In this document: piece after piece, positions 7,679 through 14,513 of the stretch
Numbering within the stretch: position 1 is the stretch's first letter
Layout of the letters: every line of letters starts with the position of its first letter
Assembly: GCA_947443815.1 (NCBI GenBank)
Contig: CANEXR010000013.1
Location: 1 to 22,428 of the forward strand
Direction: 5' to 3'
DNA: 22,428 bases
Source: Flavobacteriaceae bacterium
Lineage (GTDB): Bacteria > Bacteroidota > Bacteroidia > Flavobacteriales > Flavobacteriaceae
Notes under the pieces: generated by a model
What the model was told of the DNA's origin: nothing
Databases searched by the model: none
What the model saw: only the letters and a program-made list of their open reading frames with translations
Program-made: the position numbers and the translations under genes

Positions 7679-7722
7679 AAAAACCCATAAAAATCAAATT
7701 ATTTGATTTTTATGGGTTTTTT
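7679..7722. terminator. Bidirectional intrinsic terminator between convergent genes
   Basis: A perfect 21-bp inverted repeat (7679-7699 with 7701-7721) is centred on base 7700, with core arm ACCCATAAAAATCAAAT. It is T-rich on the 3' side in both directions. It lies between the oxidoreductase stop (7675) and the pruA stop (7742) and can serve both. Confidence 0.9.
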
Positions 7723-7741
7723 ATAAATTTTTTAAATATGA

Positions 7742-9370
7742 TTATTCTCCCAAAAACGGATATCTGTAATCTTCAGGAGTGACAAATGTTTCTTTGATAG
7801 TTCTTGGAGAAGCCCAACGCAATAAGTTCAATGCAGAACCCGCTTTGTCATTGGTTCCAGATGCTCTTGCACCACCAAAAGGTTGCATGCCTACAACAGC
7901 TCCCGTTGGTTTGTCATTGATATAGAAGTTTCCTGCGGCATTTTGCAAAGCAGTTGTAGCTTCCTCAATAGCATAACGGTCTTGGCTGAAAACAGCTCCT
8001 GTTAAAGCGTACTCAGATGTAGCATCTACCAATTTTAGTGTTTCAGACCATTTTGCATCTTCATAAACGAAAATTGTCATTACTGGTCCGAATAATTCGG
8101 TTTCCATTGTGGTGTAATGTGGGTTTGTAGTTACGATTATGGTTGGTTCAATAAAATAGCCAACGGATTTATCATAATTACCACCAACTATAATTTCGGC
8201 ATCAGTATCTTTTTTGGCTTGGTCAATAAAACTAGCTAATTTGTCGAACGAACCTTCGTGAATAACTGCAGTAATAAAGTTGCCAAAATCTTCTGGCGAA
8301 CCCATTTTCATAGATTTTGTATCAGTTATTAATTTTTCTTTTACGGCTGGCCATAAACTTTGAGGTACATAAGCTCTTGAAGCTGCGGAACATTTTTGAC
8401 CTTGAAATTCGAATGCACCACGTACAATTCCTGTTGCTACTTGTTTGGCATTGGCACTTGGATGGGCAATAATAAAATCTTTTCCTCCTGTTTCGCCTAC
8501 AATTCTTGGATAGGTTTTATAATGGTGGATGTTGGTTCCTATTTTGGACCAAATATCTTTGAATACATGGGTTGAACCTGTAAAATGAATTCCGGCAAAA
8601 TCACGACTTGCTAAAACAGTATCAGTAATCATTAAAGCATCACCAAAAACAACGTTGATAACACCATCAGGAACTCCAGCTTCTTTGAAAACTTCAATTA
8701 TGATTTGTGCTGAAAAAACTTGGCTGTCACTTGGTTTCCAAATCACGACATTCCCCATCATTGCGGCACTTGCAGGAAGATTTCCAGCAATAGCGGTAAA
8801 GTTAAAAGGGGTAATGGCATATACAAAACCTTCTAGAGGTCGGTATTCCAATCGGTTCCACATATCCGAATTGGATTTGGGCTGATCGTTGTAAATTTGA
8901 GTCATAAATTCTACGTTGAAACGTAAAAAATCAATAAATTCACAAGAGGCATCGATCTCTGCTTGATGGATATTTTTGGATTGCGCAATCATAGTTGCTG
9001 CATTTATTCGGGCTCTGTAAGGACCTGCAATCAATTCTGCTGCTTTTAGGAAAATTGCGGCTCTTTGTTCCCAAGCCATATTGGCCCATGCGGTTCTGGA
9101 TGCTAATGCATTTGCTATGGCTTTTTCTACATGTGTTTTTTCGGCTAGATGATACGTTCCTACGATGTGTTTATGATCGTGTGGTGCAGTCATATTTTTG
9201 GTGTTTCCAGTTCTAATTTCTTCGTTGCCAATGTATAATGGCACATCGATTTTAGAATTCCACATGGTTTTGTAAGCTGCTTGTACGGCTGCTTTTTCGG
9301 GTGAGTTGGGTGCGTATCCTTTTACGGGTTCGTTTACCGCTTTGGGTACATGAAAAAATCCTTTGAGCAT
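7742..9370 (-). CDS. pruA: L-glutamate gamma-semialdehyde dehydrogenase (1-pyrroline-5-carboxylate dehydrogenase)
   Basis: This enzyme oxidises glutamate gamma-semialdehyde to glutamate with NAD+, the second step of proline breakdown. The 542 residues match the stand-alone PruA type rather than the fused PutA. Motifs are ITPFNFTAIAGNLPA (about 186-200), WKPSDSQ, the NAD-binding FTGSTHVF (263-270), the general base E293 in VGETGGKDFI, and the nucleophile C327 in FQGQKCSAASRAYV. ELFGPVMTIFVY and the C-terminal GARASGTNDKAGS, where substrate carboxylate binding is expected, are also present. Proline dehydrogenase is not adjacent. A TACTTTTG motif lies 56 bases upstream of the start and a structured repeat further up. 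The final residue context RYPFLGE is typical of bacteroidete PruA. Identification is confident. Confidence 0.97.
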   Translation of the reverse strand: MLKGFFHVPKAVNEPVKGYAPNSPEKAAVQAAYKTMWNSKIDVPLYIGNEEIRTGNTKNMTAPHDHKHIVGTYHLAEKTHVEKAIANALASRTAWANMAWEQRAAIFLKAAELIAGPYRARINAATMIAQSKNIHQAEIDASCEFIDFLRFNVEFMTQIYNDQPKSNSDMWNRLEYRPLEGFVYAITPFNFTAIAGNLPASAAMMGNVVIWKPSDSQVFSAQIIIEVFKEAGVPDGVINVVFGDALMITDTVLASRDFAGIHFTGSTHVFKDIWSKIGTNIHHYKTYPRIVGETGGKDFIIAHPSANAKQVATGIVRGAFEFQGQKCSAASRAYVPQSLWPAVKEKLITDTKSMKMGSPEDFGNFITAVIHEGSFDKLASFIDQAKKDTDAEIIVGGNYDKSVGYFIEPTIIVTTNPHYTTMETELFGPVMTIFVYEDAKWSETLKLVDATSEYALTGAVFSQDRYAIEEATTALQNAAGNFYINDKPTGAVVGMQPFGGARASGTNDKAGSALNLLRWASPRTIKETFVTPEDYRYPFLGE

Positions 9371-9425
9371 ATTTATAAAATTAGAAGATTTGAAAATCTT
9401 TGTGAGTAAATAATAGAATATTTCA

Positions 9426-9433
9426 CAAAAGTA
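9426..9433 (-). promoter_or_regulatory. Candidate -7 promoter element of pruA
   Basis: On the minus strand this reads TACTTTTG, a match to TAnnTTTG, about 56 bases before the pruA ATG. No TTG is found 17 to 23 bases upstream. The leader between contains a short AAGATTT/AAATCTT inverted repeat (9385-9400). Confidence 0.35.
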
Positions 9434-9500
9434 CGAATGATTGTTTTAAAAATCGAATTTGTTGGTGTAAAACTACTATGTTTGAGTTTAGTATTTTGTG

Positions 9501-9645
9501 AATAGCCCGGATAGAAATGGAAAGCCCGGAGTAAAAAACTGCTTTTTTTGCTGGTTTAAAACGGCGACCAACGGAAGCTGTTTTAAGCCTTGCAAAAATG
9601 CTGTTTTTGCGAGGACTTGAAATGTATAGCTGGATTAGCTCCTGA
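9501..9645 (+). repeat. Structured intergenic repeat, copy 2, with three internal hairpins
   Basis: The closing stem is 9510-9527 with 9613-9630. It has 11 Watson-Crick pairs, six A.G or G.A mismatches (9511.9629, 9514.9626, 9516.9624, 9519.9621, 9520.9620, 9521.9619) and one C.A. It encloses three hairpins: AAAAAA/TTTTTT around CTGC (9533-9548); a 13-bp stem with two G.T pairs (9553-9565 with 9577-9589); and GCAAAAA/TTTTTGC around TGCTG (9592-9610). The 5' half resembles copy 1 at 984-1070. Both halves also read as an imperfect direct repeat (shared GAAATG, AGC and GGA). It occupies the gap between the apaG stop and the pruA promoter. The region 9371-9662 has no coding potential. Confidence 0.65.
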
Positions 9646-9662
9646 AAATAATTTTTTAGATT

Positions 9663-10049
9663 TTAATTTAAAGCAAAAGGAGCACTTAATCTGAAGGTTG
9701 GAACAATGACTTTGAAGTTTTTTGTGGTGGTGAAATTGACCATATCAAAATGGCCTTTCATGGCGCCATGTGGCGATGATAAAAGACAACCGGAACTGTA
9801 GATGTGGAATTCACCTGGTTTTAAAACAGGTTTTTTGCCAATTACACCTTCGCCATCAACTATTTCTAAATCATTTAGGGAGTCGTAAATTTCCCAATGA
9901 CGAGAGGTTAATTGAACAGAATCTTTGCTGTGATTTTCTATTTTTATTTCATAACTAAAGGCAAAATGAATTCTGTAGTTTTTGAAGTAGGTACCTTCAA
10001 AACTAGTCAAAACGGAAATTTTTATGCCTCTTGTTATTTGAGAAACCAT
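9663..10049 (-). CDS. apaG: ApaG-domain protein (Co2+/Mg2+ efflux-associated protein ApaG)
   Basis: ApaG is a small cytoplasmic protein with a fibronectin-III-like beta-sandwich fold. The name comes from a Salmonella gene linked to cobalt resistance and magnesium efflux, and its biochemical role is unsettled. The 128 residues carry the family core: KIENHSKDSVQLTSRHWEIYD (about 36-56), then GEGVIGKKPVLKPGEFHIYSSG (62-83), and SSPHGAMKGHFDMVN (86-100). This matches the length and order seen in proteobacterial ApaG. It follows the T9SS plug gene with an 81-bp gap, within which a well-spaced promoter is visible, so it is probably transcribed on its own. Seventeen bases after its stop codon the structured repeat begins. 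Identification is confident, function less so. Confidence 0.93.
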   Translation of the reverse strand: MVSQITRGIKISVLTSFEGTYFKNYRIHFAFSYEIKIENHSKDSVQLTSRHWEIYDSLNDLEIVDGEGVIGKKPVLKPGEFHIYSSGCLLSSPHGAMKGHFDMVNFTTTKNFKVIVPTFRLSAPFALN

Positions 10050-10080
10050 ATTAAAGTATTAAATATGTGTTTAATAGATA

Positions 10081-10113
10081 CAAAATTACAAAAAATTGAT
10101 TTTGAATTGTCAA
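10081..10113 (-). promoter_or_regulatory. Candidate promoter of apaG
   Basis: On the minus strand TTG (10111-10113, within ATTGACAATT) is followed after 22 bases by TAATTTTG (10081-10088). This is a full match to the Bacteroidetes TTG-N17 to 23-TAnnTTTG pattern. It lies 31 bases before the apaG start codon. Confidence 0.52.
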
Positions 10114-10130
10114 TTTTCTGTATGTTTTTT

Positions 10131-11384
10131 TTAATTCGTAATATTTAATGAATTAGCGGTTCCTTTTCCTATCACGCGTTCGTAACGATCGTTATTTTCT
10201 CGATAATAAACTAAGATGGTATATTCATTTTCGGTTTGGAAAAAATTTCCATCAATAGCATTTTCGGCATCTATATTCCCTTTGTCGTCGGCAATGGTAT
10301 ATTGAAAATTGGTAAAGCCTTGTTTTATTAGGGCTGCTTTTTCATAAATTCCTTTTTTTTCGTTATAATCCATTTTATATTCTGGGATTAGGTTGTAATT
10401 ATTGAACATTCCAGTTATATAAATATCTTTTTTTAGTCGGAAAGTGGGTGCTGAAAGGCTAAAATAAACCCAAGAGTAATCGGCTTCAATTTCATCATTG
10501 GTTGCGCTTAAATTTCGGACTACAAAATTACCATTTGCATCTTCGGTGAAGGAATAGGGGAAGTTCTTCCGAGCATTATGGGTAAATAAATAGGAGTTAT
10601 AAAGCGATCCGTTGGAGTCAATTCGGGCTATATTATTGCTGGCGGTCCGGATTTCTTTATTATCAAAAAACAAAAATTCGTTTCCTGCCCAAAATTGCGT
10701 TTCTGTATCGTATTTGTATACTAAATCATTCCCAATAGTGTATTGTGGTGGTATGTTTTTGATGGCTGTTGCGAGCTGACCATTTTGAATTAACATTACT
10801 TTTACGTTTTTTAAAGGATTTTGAAAGTTAAGGGTGTTTGTTTTTACAACAAATTCAAGATTATTTTTATAATCTAAATTTTCTACGGTTCTAGCTCTTT
10901 TTATTTGAATTGGAATGGTAACAACATCTTCGTATAGAATGAATTTTCGACTAAATACAACTTCTCTATCTTCGTTTAAAACTTTTAGAATATAATTGCC
11001 GCTGATGCGTAATTTGGTAAACTGATTGGGGATTGATAATCGATAATGCGAATACATTTGTAATGTATTTAGAGAGTTTGAATAATCCATGATTCGCTGG
11101 TTATCAAATCCTTGCATGTAATCTATTTTGGGGATATCGGTTGGTTTCCAATTGTAATCGCAATGGATTATTTCATAATAATAATCAGCTTCGTTGCCAT
11201 ATAAATCATCAAATTGCAATTGAAATCCATCGCCTAAAGGGAATATAGGCACTACATTTTTTTTATTTTGTACAAAAGAAATGGTTTTGATGTTGTAAGG
11301 TGGTACAACTTCGGTTTCTATTTGAGCAGAAACAGTAGTGATACTTAATAAAAAAAATAGTTTTTTTAAAATAGAAAGCCGCAT
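10131..11384 (-). CDS. Type IX secretion system plug protein (DUF5103 family)
   Basis: In Flavobacterium johnsoniae a DUF5103 protein acts as the Plug, closing the periplasmic face of the SprA translocon of the type IX secretion system when no cargo engages it. I recognise the family from VVPPYNIKTISF, FPLGDGFQLQFDDLYGNEADYYYEIIHCDYNW, YMQGFDNQRI, YSNSLNTLQMYSHY and the later YSWVYFSLSAP and YNLIPEYKMDYNEKKGIYEKAALIKQGFTNF segments. I chose the ATG at 11384 rather than the frame's first ATG at 11465. It gives MRLSILKKLFFLLSITTVSA followed by QIE, a clean signal peptide, whereas the longer start would bury it behind 27 unrelated residues and overlap the upstream gene. The mature protein should be periplasmic, about 397 residues. 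No other T9SS gene is in the window. Confidence 0.88.
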   Translation of the reverse strand: MRLSILKKLFFLLSITTVSAQIETEVVPPYNIKTISFVQNKKNVVPIFPLGDGFQLQFDDLYGNEADYYYEIIHCDYNWKPTDIPKIDYMQGFDNQRIMDYSNSLNTLQMYSHYRLSIPNQFTKLRISGNYILKVLNEDREVVFSRKFILYEDVVTIPIQIKRARTVENLDYKNNLEFVVKTNTLNFQNPLKNVKVMLIQNGQLATAIKNIPPQYTIGNDLVYKYDTETQFWAGNEFLFFDNKEIRTASNNIARIDSNGSLYNSYLFTHNARKNFPYSFTEDANGNFVVRNLSATNDEIEADYSWVYFSLSAPTFRLKKDIYITGMFNNYNLIPEYKMDYNEKKGIYEKAALIKQGFTNFQYTIADDKGNIDAENAIDGNFFQTENEYTILVYYRENNDRYERVIGKGTANSLNITN

Positions 11385-11452
11385 AATAGTGAAATTACAG
11401 AGATGTAAATATAACGAATTATGCGGAACTTTATTATTTCTAAAAGGAGTTC

Positions 11453-12223
11453 TTATTTGAAACAAACAGGGATGATTTCTCCTTTGGCTAAGCAGTATTT
11501 TTCTACCAGTTCAGGTGCTATTTTACTAGTGTAATCTTCCGCTATAACTTGAAAACCTATAGTTCTCAGTTTATCAAAATAGTCACGTCCATAAATGCGG
11601 ACATGGTCGTATTGTCCAAATATTTTGGCTCGTTCTTTTTGGTCGGTAATGCTGTCATCTGCAAAAGTTGTGGCTCTGGACAAGTCTTGTGGAATTTGTA
11701 AAATGGCCATTCCGCCAGGTTTTAAAACCCGATATAATTCTTGCATGGCTTTAGTGTCATCTGGAATGTGTTCTAAAACATGGTTGCACAAAATAACATC
11801 ATACTGATTGTCTTCGAACGGCAAATTACAAATGTCTGCTTTTACATCGGCTAATGGTGAAAACAAATCGGTGGTGGTATAATCTAGGTTTTTTTGATTT
11901 CGGAATAATTTATAAAAAGCTTGTTCTGGTGCAAAATGCAATACTTTCTTTTTTTCTATCGAAGTGAAAAAATCGGTTTTGTCATTCAAATACAACCATA
12001 ACAAACGATGTCTTTCTAACGAAAGCGTACTTGGCGAAAGGACGTTGTTGCGTTGTGTTTCATAACCATAAGGCAACATGGATTTGAAACTTTTACCATC
12101 GATTGGATCTGTGAAATTCGTTCCTTTTAATGAAAAAGCAATTATTGGTCTGGCTATATAACTCAAACGAATTAATAGGGGACGAGGAATGGTATTGAGT
12201 ATTAATTTAAAAAGTTTTTTCAT
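11453..12223 (-). CDS. Class I SAM-dependent methyltransferase (type 11), Cys-less N-terminal variant
   Basis: This 256-residue protein has a methyltransferase-11 core. Motif I is read as KKVLHFAPEQAF (92-103), an HFAPE variant without the usual glycine-rich loop. The acidic residue D119 in YTTTDLFS is expected to contact the SAM ribose. Then come ADICNLPFEDNQYDVILCNHVLEHI (130-153) and ELYRVLKPGGMAILQIP (162-178). The segment DPIDGKSF followed by LSPSTLSLERHRLLWLYL matches a family in which these sites are often CPxCG and CPxC zinc-ribbon cysteines; here the cysteines are absent. The acceptor is unknown. Relatives often sit near surface-polysaccharide genes, but here it follows map by only 18 bases, so the two may share a transcript. 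The function is not assigned further. Confidence 0.82.
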   Translation of the reverse strand: MKKLFKLILNTIPRPLLIRLSYIARPIIAFSLKGTNFTDPIDGKSFKSMLPYGYETQRNNVLSPSTLSLERHRLLWLYLNDKTDFFTSIEKKKVLHFAPEQAFYKLFRNQKNLDYTTTDLFSPLADVKADICNLPFEDNQYDVILCNHVLEHIPDDTKAMQELYRVLKPGGMAILQIPQDLSRATTFADDSITDQKERAKIFGQYDHVRIYGRDYFDKLRTIGFQVIAEDYTSKIAPELVEKYCLAKGEIIPVCFK

Positions 12224-12241
12224 GAATTTTGTTGAAATAAT

Positions 12242-13060
12242 TTATAAAACTAATGGCTCTCTTCTAAACTCATCTTCTTCAGTACTCACAATTCCTAATG
12301 CTTTATATACGTATGCAAATGTGGATAAAATCTCTGGTTTTCCATCTATAATGGCTACATCATGCTCAAAATGGGCACTAGGTTTTCCATCTGCAGTTAG
12401 AATTGTCCAACCGTCTTTGAGTTGTTTAATGTTTCGGGTCCCCATATTTATCATCGGTTCAATAGCTACAACCATTCCTTCTACAAATAGTTTTCCACGA
12501 CCGCGTTTACCATAATTAGGCATTTCGGGATCTTCATGCATTTTTTGTCCAACTCCATGACCTACAAGTTCACGAACTACTCCGTAACCATGTGCTTCGG
12601 TATATTTTTGAATTGCACTTCCTACATCTTCAACACGGTTTCCTAATTTGAATTCCCGGATTCCAACATATAATGATTCTTTGGTTATTTGTAATAATTT
12701 TTTGGTTTCTGGAGCTACTTCGCCAATTTCAAAGGAATAAGCGTGATCTCCATGATACCCATTTTTATAAGCACCACAATCAACAGAAATGACATCGCCG
12801 CTTTCTAAAGGAGTATTGTTTGGAATTCCATGCACTACTTGTGCATTTGGACTCATACACAATGAATTTGGGAAACCATATAAACCAAGAAAACTAGGTT
12901 CAGCTCCATGATCACGAATGAATGTTTCTGCTAACTTGTCTAAATATAAAGTGGTAACACCTTCCTTGATTTCGGAAGCGATCATGCCTAATGTTTTGGA
13001 TACGATTAATGCACTTTCTCGCATCAATTCTATTTCTTCACGTGATTTTACTATAATCAT
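12242..13060 (-). CDS. map: Methionine aminopeptidase, type I
   Basis: This cytoplasmic metalloenzyme removes the initiator methionine from new proteins. The 272 residues contain all five metal ligands expected of type I enzymes: D94 in VDCGAY, D105 in GDHAYSF, H168 in GHGVGQKMHE, E201 in AIEPM and E232 in FEHDVAI. H77 in VVHGIP is the usual substrate-site histidine. There is no N-terminal zinc-finger extension. A tail of about 20 residues after the core (FAYVYKALGIVSTEEDEF) is slightly longer than in E. coli. The start at 13060 aligns with the family N terminus and has a TACTTTTG motif 20 bases upstream. It lies 43 bases after tolC and 18 before the methyltransferase gene, so it may be expressed from both its own promoter and the upstream operon. 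Confidence 0.97.
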   Translation of the reverse strand: MIIVKSREEIELMRESALIVSKTLGMIASEIKEGVTTLYLDKLAETFIRDHGAEPSFLGLYGFPNSLCMSPNAQVVHGIPNNTPLESGDVISVDCGAYKNGYHGDHAYSFEIGEVAPETKKLLQITKESLYVGIREFKLGNRVEDVGSAIQKYTEAHGYGVVRELVGHGVGQKMHEDPEMPNYGKRGRGKLFVEGMVVAIEPMINMGTRNIKQLKDGWTILTADGKPSAHFEHDVAIIDGKPEILSTFAYVYKALGIVSTEEDEFRREPLVL

Positions 13061-13080
13061 AATTTCAAATTTTCAGTTGG

Positions 13081-13088
13081 CAAAAGTA
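13081..13088 (-). promoter_or_regulatory. Candidate -7 promoter element of map
   Basis: On the minus strand this reads TACTTTTG, a full TAnnTTTG match, ending 20 bases before the map ATG and after the tolC stop. No TTG is seen at the usual distance upstream. It suggests that map can be transcribed apart from the export operon. Confidence 0.4.
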
Positions 13089-13103
13089 CGATTTTATAAT
13101 TAT

Positions 13104-14513
13104 TTAATCCGGATTGGCCATAATTTTAAAAAGTTCTGAGTTTGAAATATAAAAACGGTTCTCTAAAGCAATTTGTGAAAGTTGTGCATTGACTAAATTA
13201 TTTTCTCTAGTATTGATTAAAAACAAGGAGCTTTCGCCAAAAGTAAACAAGCGTTCTTCTGAATTCAGCATCGTTATATTGTCTTTAACCAATGCTTTTA
13301 TTAATTCTTTTTGTTTTATAAGTGAAGCAATTTCTAATTTCTGAGCATTAATTTTATTGGTTAATTGTACTTTTTCTAGGTCTAAAGCAAATTCGGTTTC
13401 TTGGACTTTGAATTGTGCTAATTTTAAGTTTCCGCGTTCTTTTCGAAGAAATAAAGGGAAATAAAAATCCAAGCCAATTTTGTAATCCTGAAATTGATAA
13501 TTATCAAAATAACGAGGTTCTGATAAATAAGAATAACCGACATCAATTTTAGGTAAAAGTAGATTGGCTTTTAATTTTTTTTCTACATTTAAAATGTCAA
13601 TTTTACTTTGTAAAGCATTAATTTTTGGATGACTTTTCAAAGAGAAATCTTGTTGCAACAAATCATTGGTTTTTAGACTTTCTTGTATGGTGAATTCTAA
13701 ATTTATTTCCGGTACAAGTTCCTCCGAAATTTCAAGAGGAATATTGTTTTCGAGCCATAAAAAATTAGAAAGCTCTAACTTAGCCTTAGCTAATTTGAGT
13801 TGTGAGTCTTCTAAATTTAGTTGTCTGTTTCTAACGATAATTCCGGCTTCAATACTGTCAATAGCAGGTTTGTCACCTTGTTGAATTAAAGTTTGTATTC
13901 CCTTGAAGCGAATTTGGGCATTCTTATAGTATTCTTGATACAGTTTTACTTCGTTAAAGTTTTTTTTCCAATTAAAATAAGCGAGGGATGCATCATACAA
14001 AACAGCTATTGCTTCAAGTTTTCTTTCAGCTTGACTCCATTGTAATTGTATTTTAGCTTTGCGAACATCAGCCATTCTTTGGTTTATAAATAGTCCTTGC
14101 CCCAACGGAACACTTATTCCTAATGAGGTTAATCCTTGATTGGGAGTAGTGTTTTCAGGATTTAAATAAATGCCTTCGTTGTTGTCGAAACCTGCTTTGA
14201 TTTCAATTCCATACCAAGTTGGGATTTTGAAACTACTATTTAAAATGGAATAATATTCTTTGTCTTTGAATTTTTTTTGACTGAAATCCACTTCAATTTT
14301 CGGGTCAAATCCACCTCTAGCCATCATCAAATTAGCTTGAGCCTTATTGATTTCTAAATTGGCATTTTTAACTAATGGATGAAATTTTTTGACATAGCCC
14401 AAGTATTCATTATATGTAAACTCAATATTTACTTTGGTGGCTATATTTGGGTTTTCGATTTGTGCCTGAACAACAAAACGGAATAGTAAAAAAACAATAA
14501 GCAACTGTTTCAT
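13104..14513 (-). CDS. TolC-family outer-membrane efflux protein
   Basis: This outer-membrane channel of a tripartite exporter has 469 residues, the usual TolC-family length. A signal peptide is visible (MKQLLIVFLLFRFVVQAQ, cleavage near residue 18). It is followed by long alpha-helical stretches rich in Lys, Glu, Asn and Leu, such as LVKNANLEINKAQANLMMARG near 47-67, and a second matching half (SKIDILNVEKKLKANLLLPKIDVGYSYL near 305-332). The two-half layout is typical of outer-membrane efflux proteins. Its ATG overlaps the hlyD stop by one base (TAATG), so translation is coupled. It is last in the tetR-ABC-hlyD-tolC operon. With its partners it should form a continuous conduit across the envelope. 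The cargo is unknown. Confidence 0.92.
   Translation of the reverse strand: MKQLLIVFLLFRFVVQAQIENPNIATKVNIEFTYNEYLGYVKKFHPLVKNANLEINKAQANLMMARGGFDPKIEVDFSQKKFKDKEYYSILNSSFKIPTWYGIEIKAGFDNNEGIYLNPENTTPNQGLTSLGISVPLGQGLFINQRMADVRKAKIQLQWSQAERKLEAIAVLYDASLAYFNWKKNFNEVKLYQEYYKNAQIRFKGIQTLIQQGDKPAIDSIEAGIIVRNRQLNLEDSQLKLAKAKLELSNFLWLENNIPLEISEELVPEINLEFTIQESLKTNDLLQQDFSLKSHPKINALQSKIDILNVEKKLKANLLLPKIDVGYSYLSEPRYFDNYQFQDYKIGLDFYFPLFLRKERGNLKLAQFKVQETEFALDLEKVQLTNKINAQKLEIASLIKQKELIKALVKDNITMLNSEERLFTFGESSLFLINTRENNLVNAQLSQIALENRFYISNSELFKIMANPD

Noticed and set aside
9385..9400. AAGATTT/AAATCTT inverted repeat in the pruA leader as an operator
   Set aside because: The two arms are separated by only two bases in very AT-rich sequence; such short palindromes are expected by chance here.
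9501..9645. A tRNA or tmRNA because of the multibranch fold
   Set aside because: No acceptor stem with CCA, no T-loop GTTCGAnnC motif, and the stems do not have tRNA lengths.
9770..10148. Two plus-strand frames overlapping apaG
   Set aside because: Antisense to apaG, low-complexity aromatic-rich translation and no homology seen.
12189..12515. 108-residue plus-strand open frame across the map/methyltransferase junction
   Set aside because: Antisense to two well-supported genes; composition follows from their codon use.
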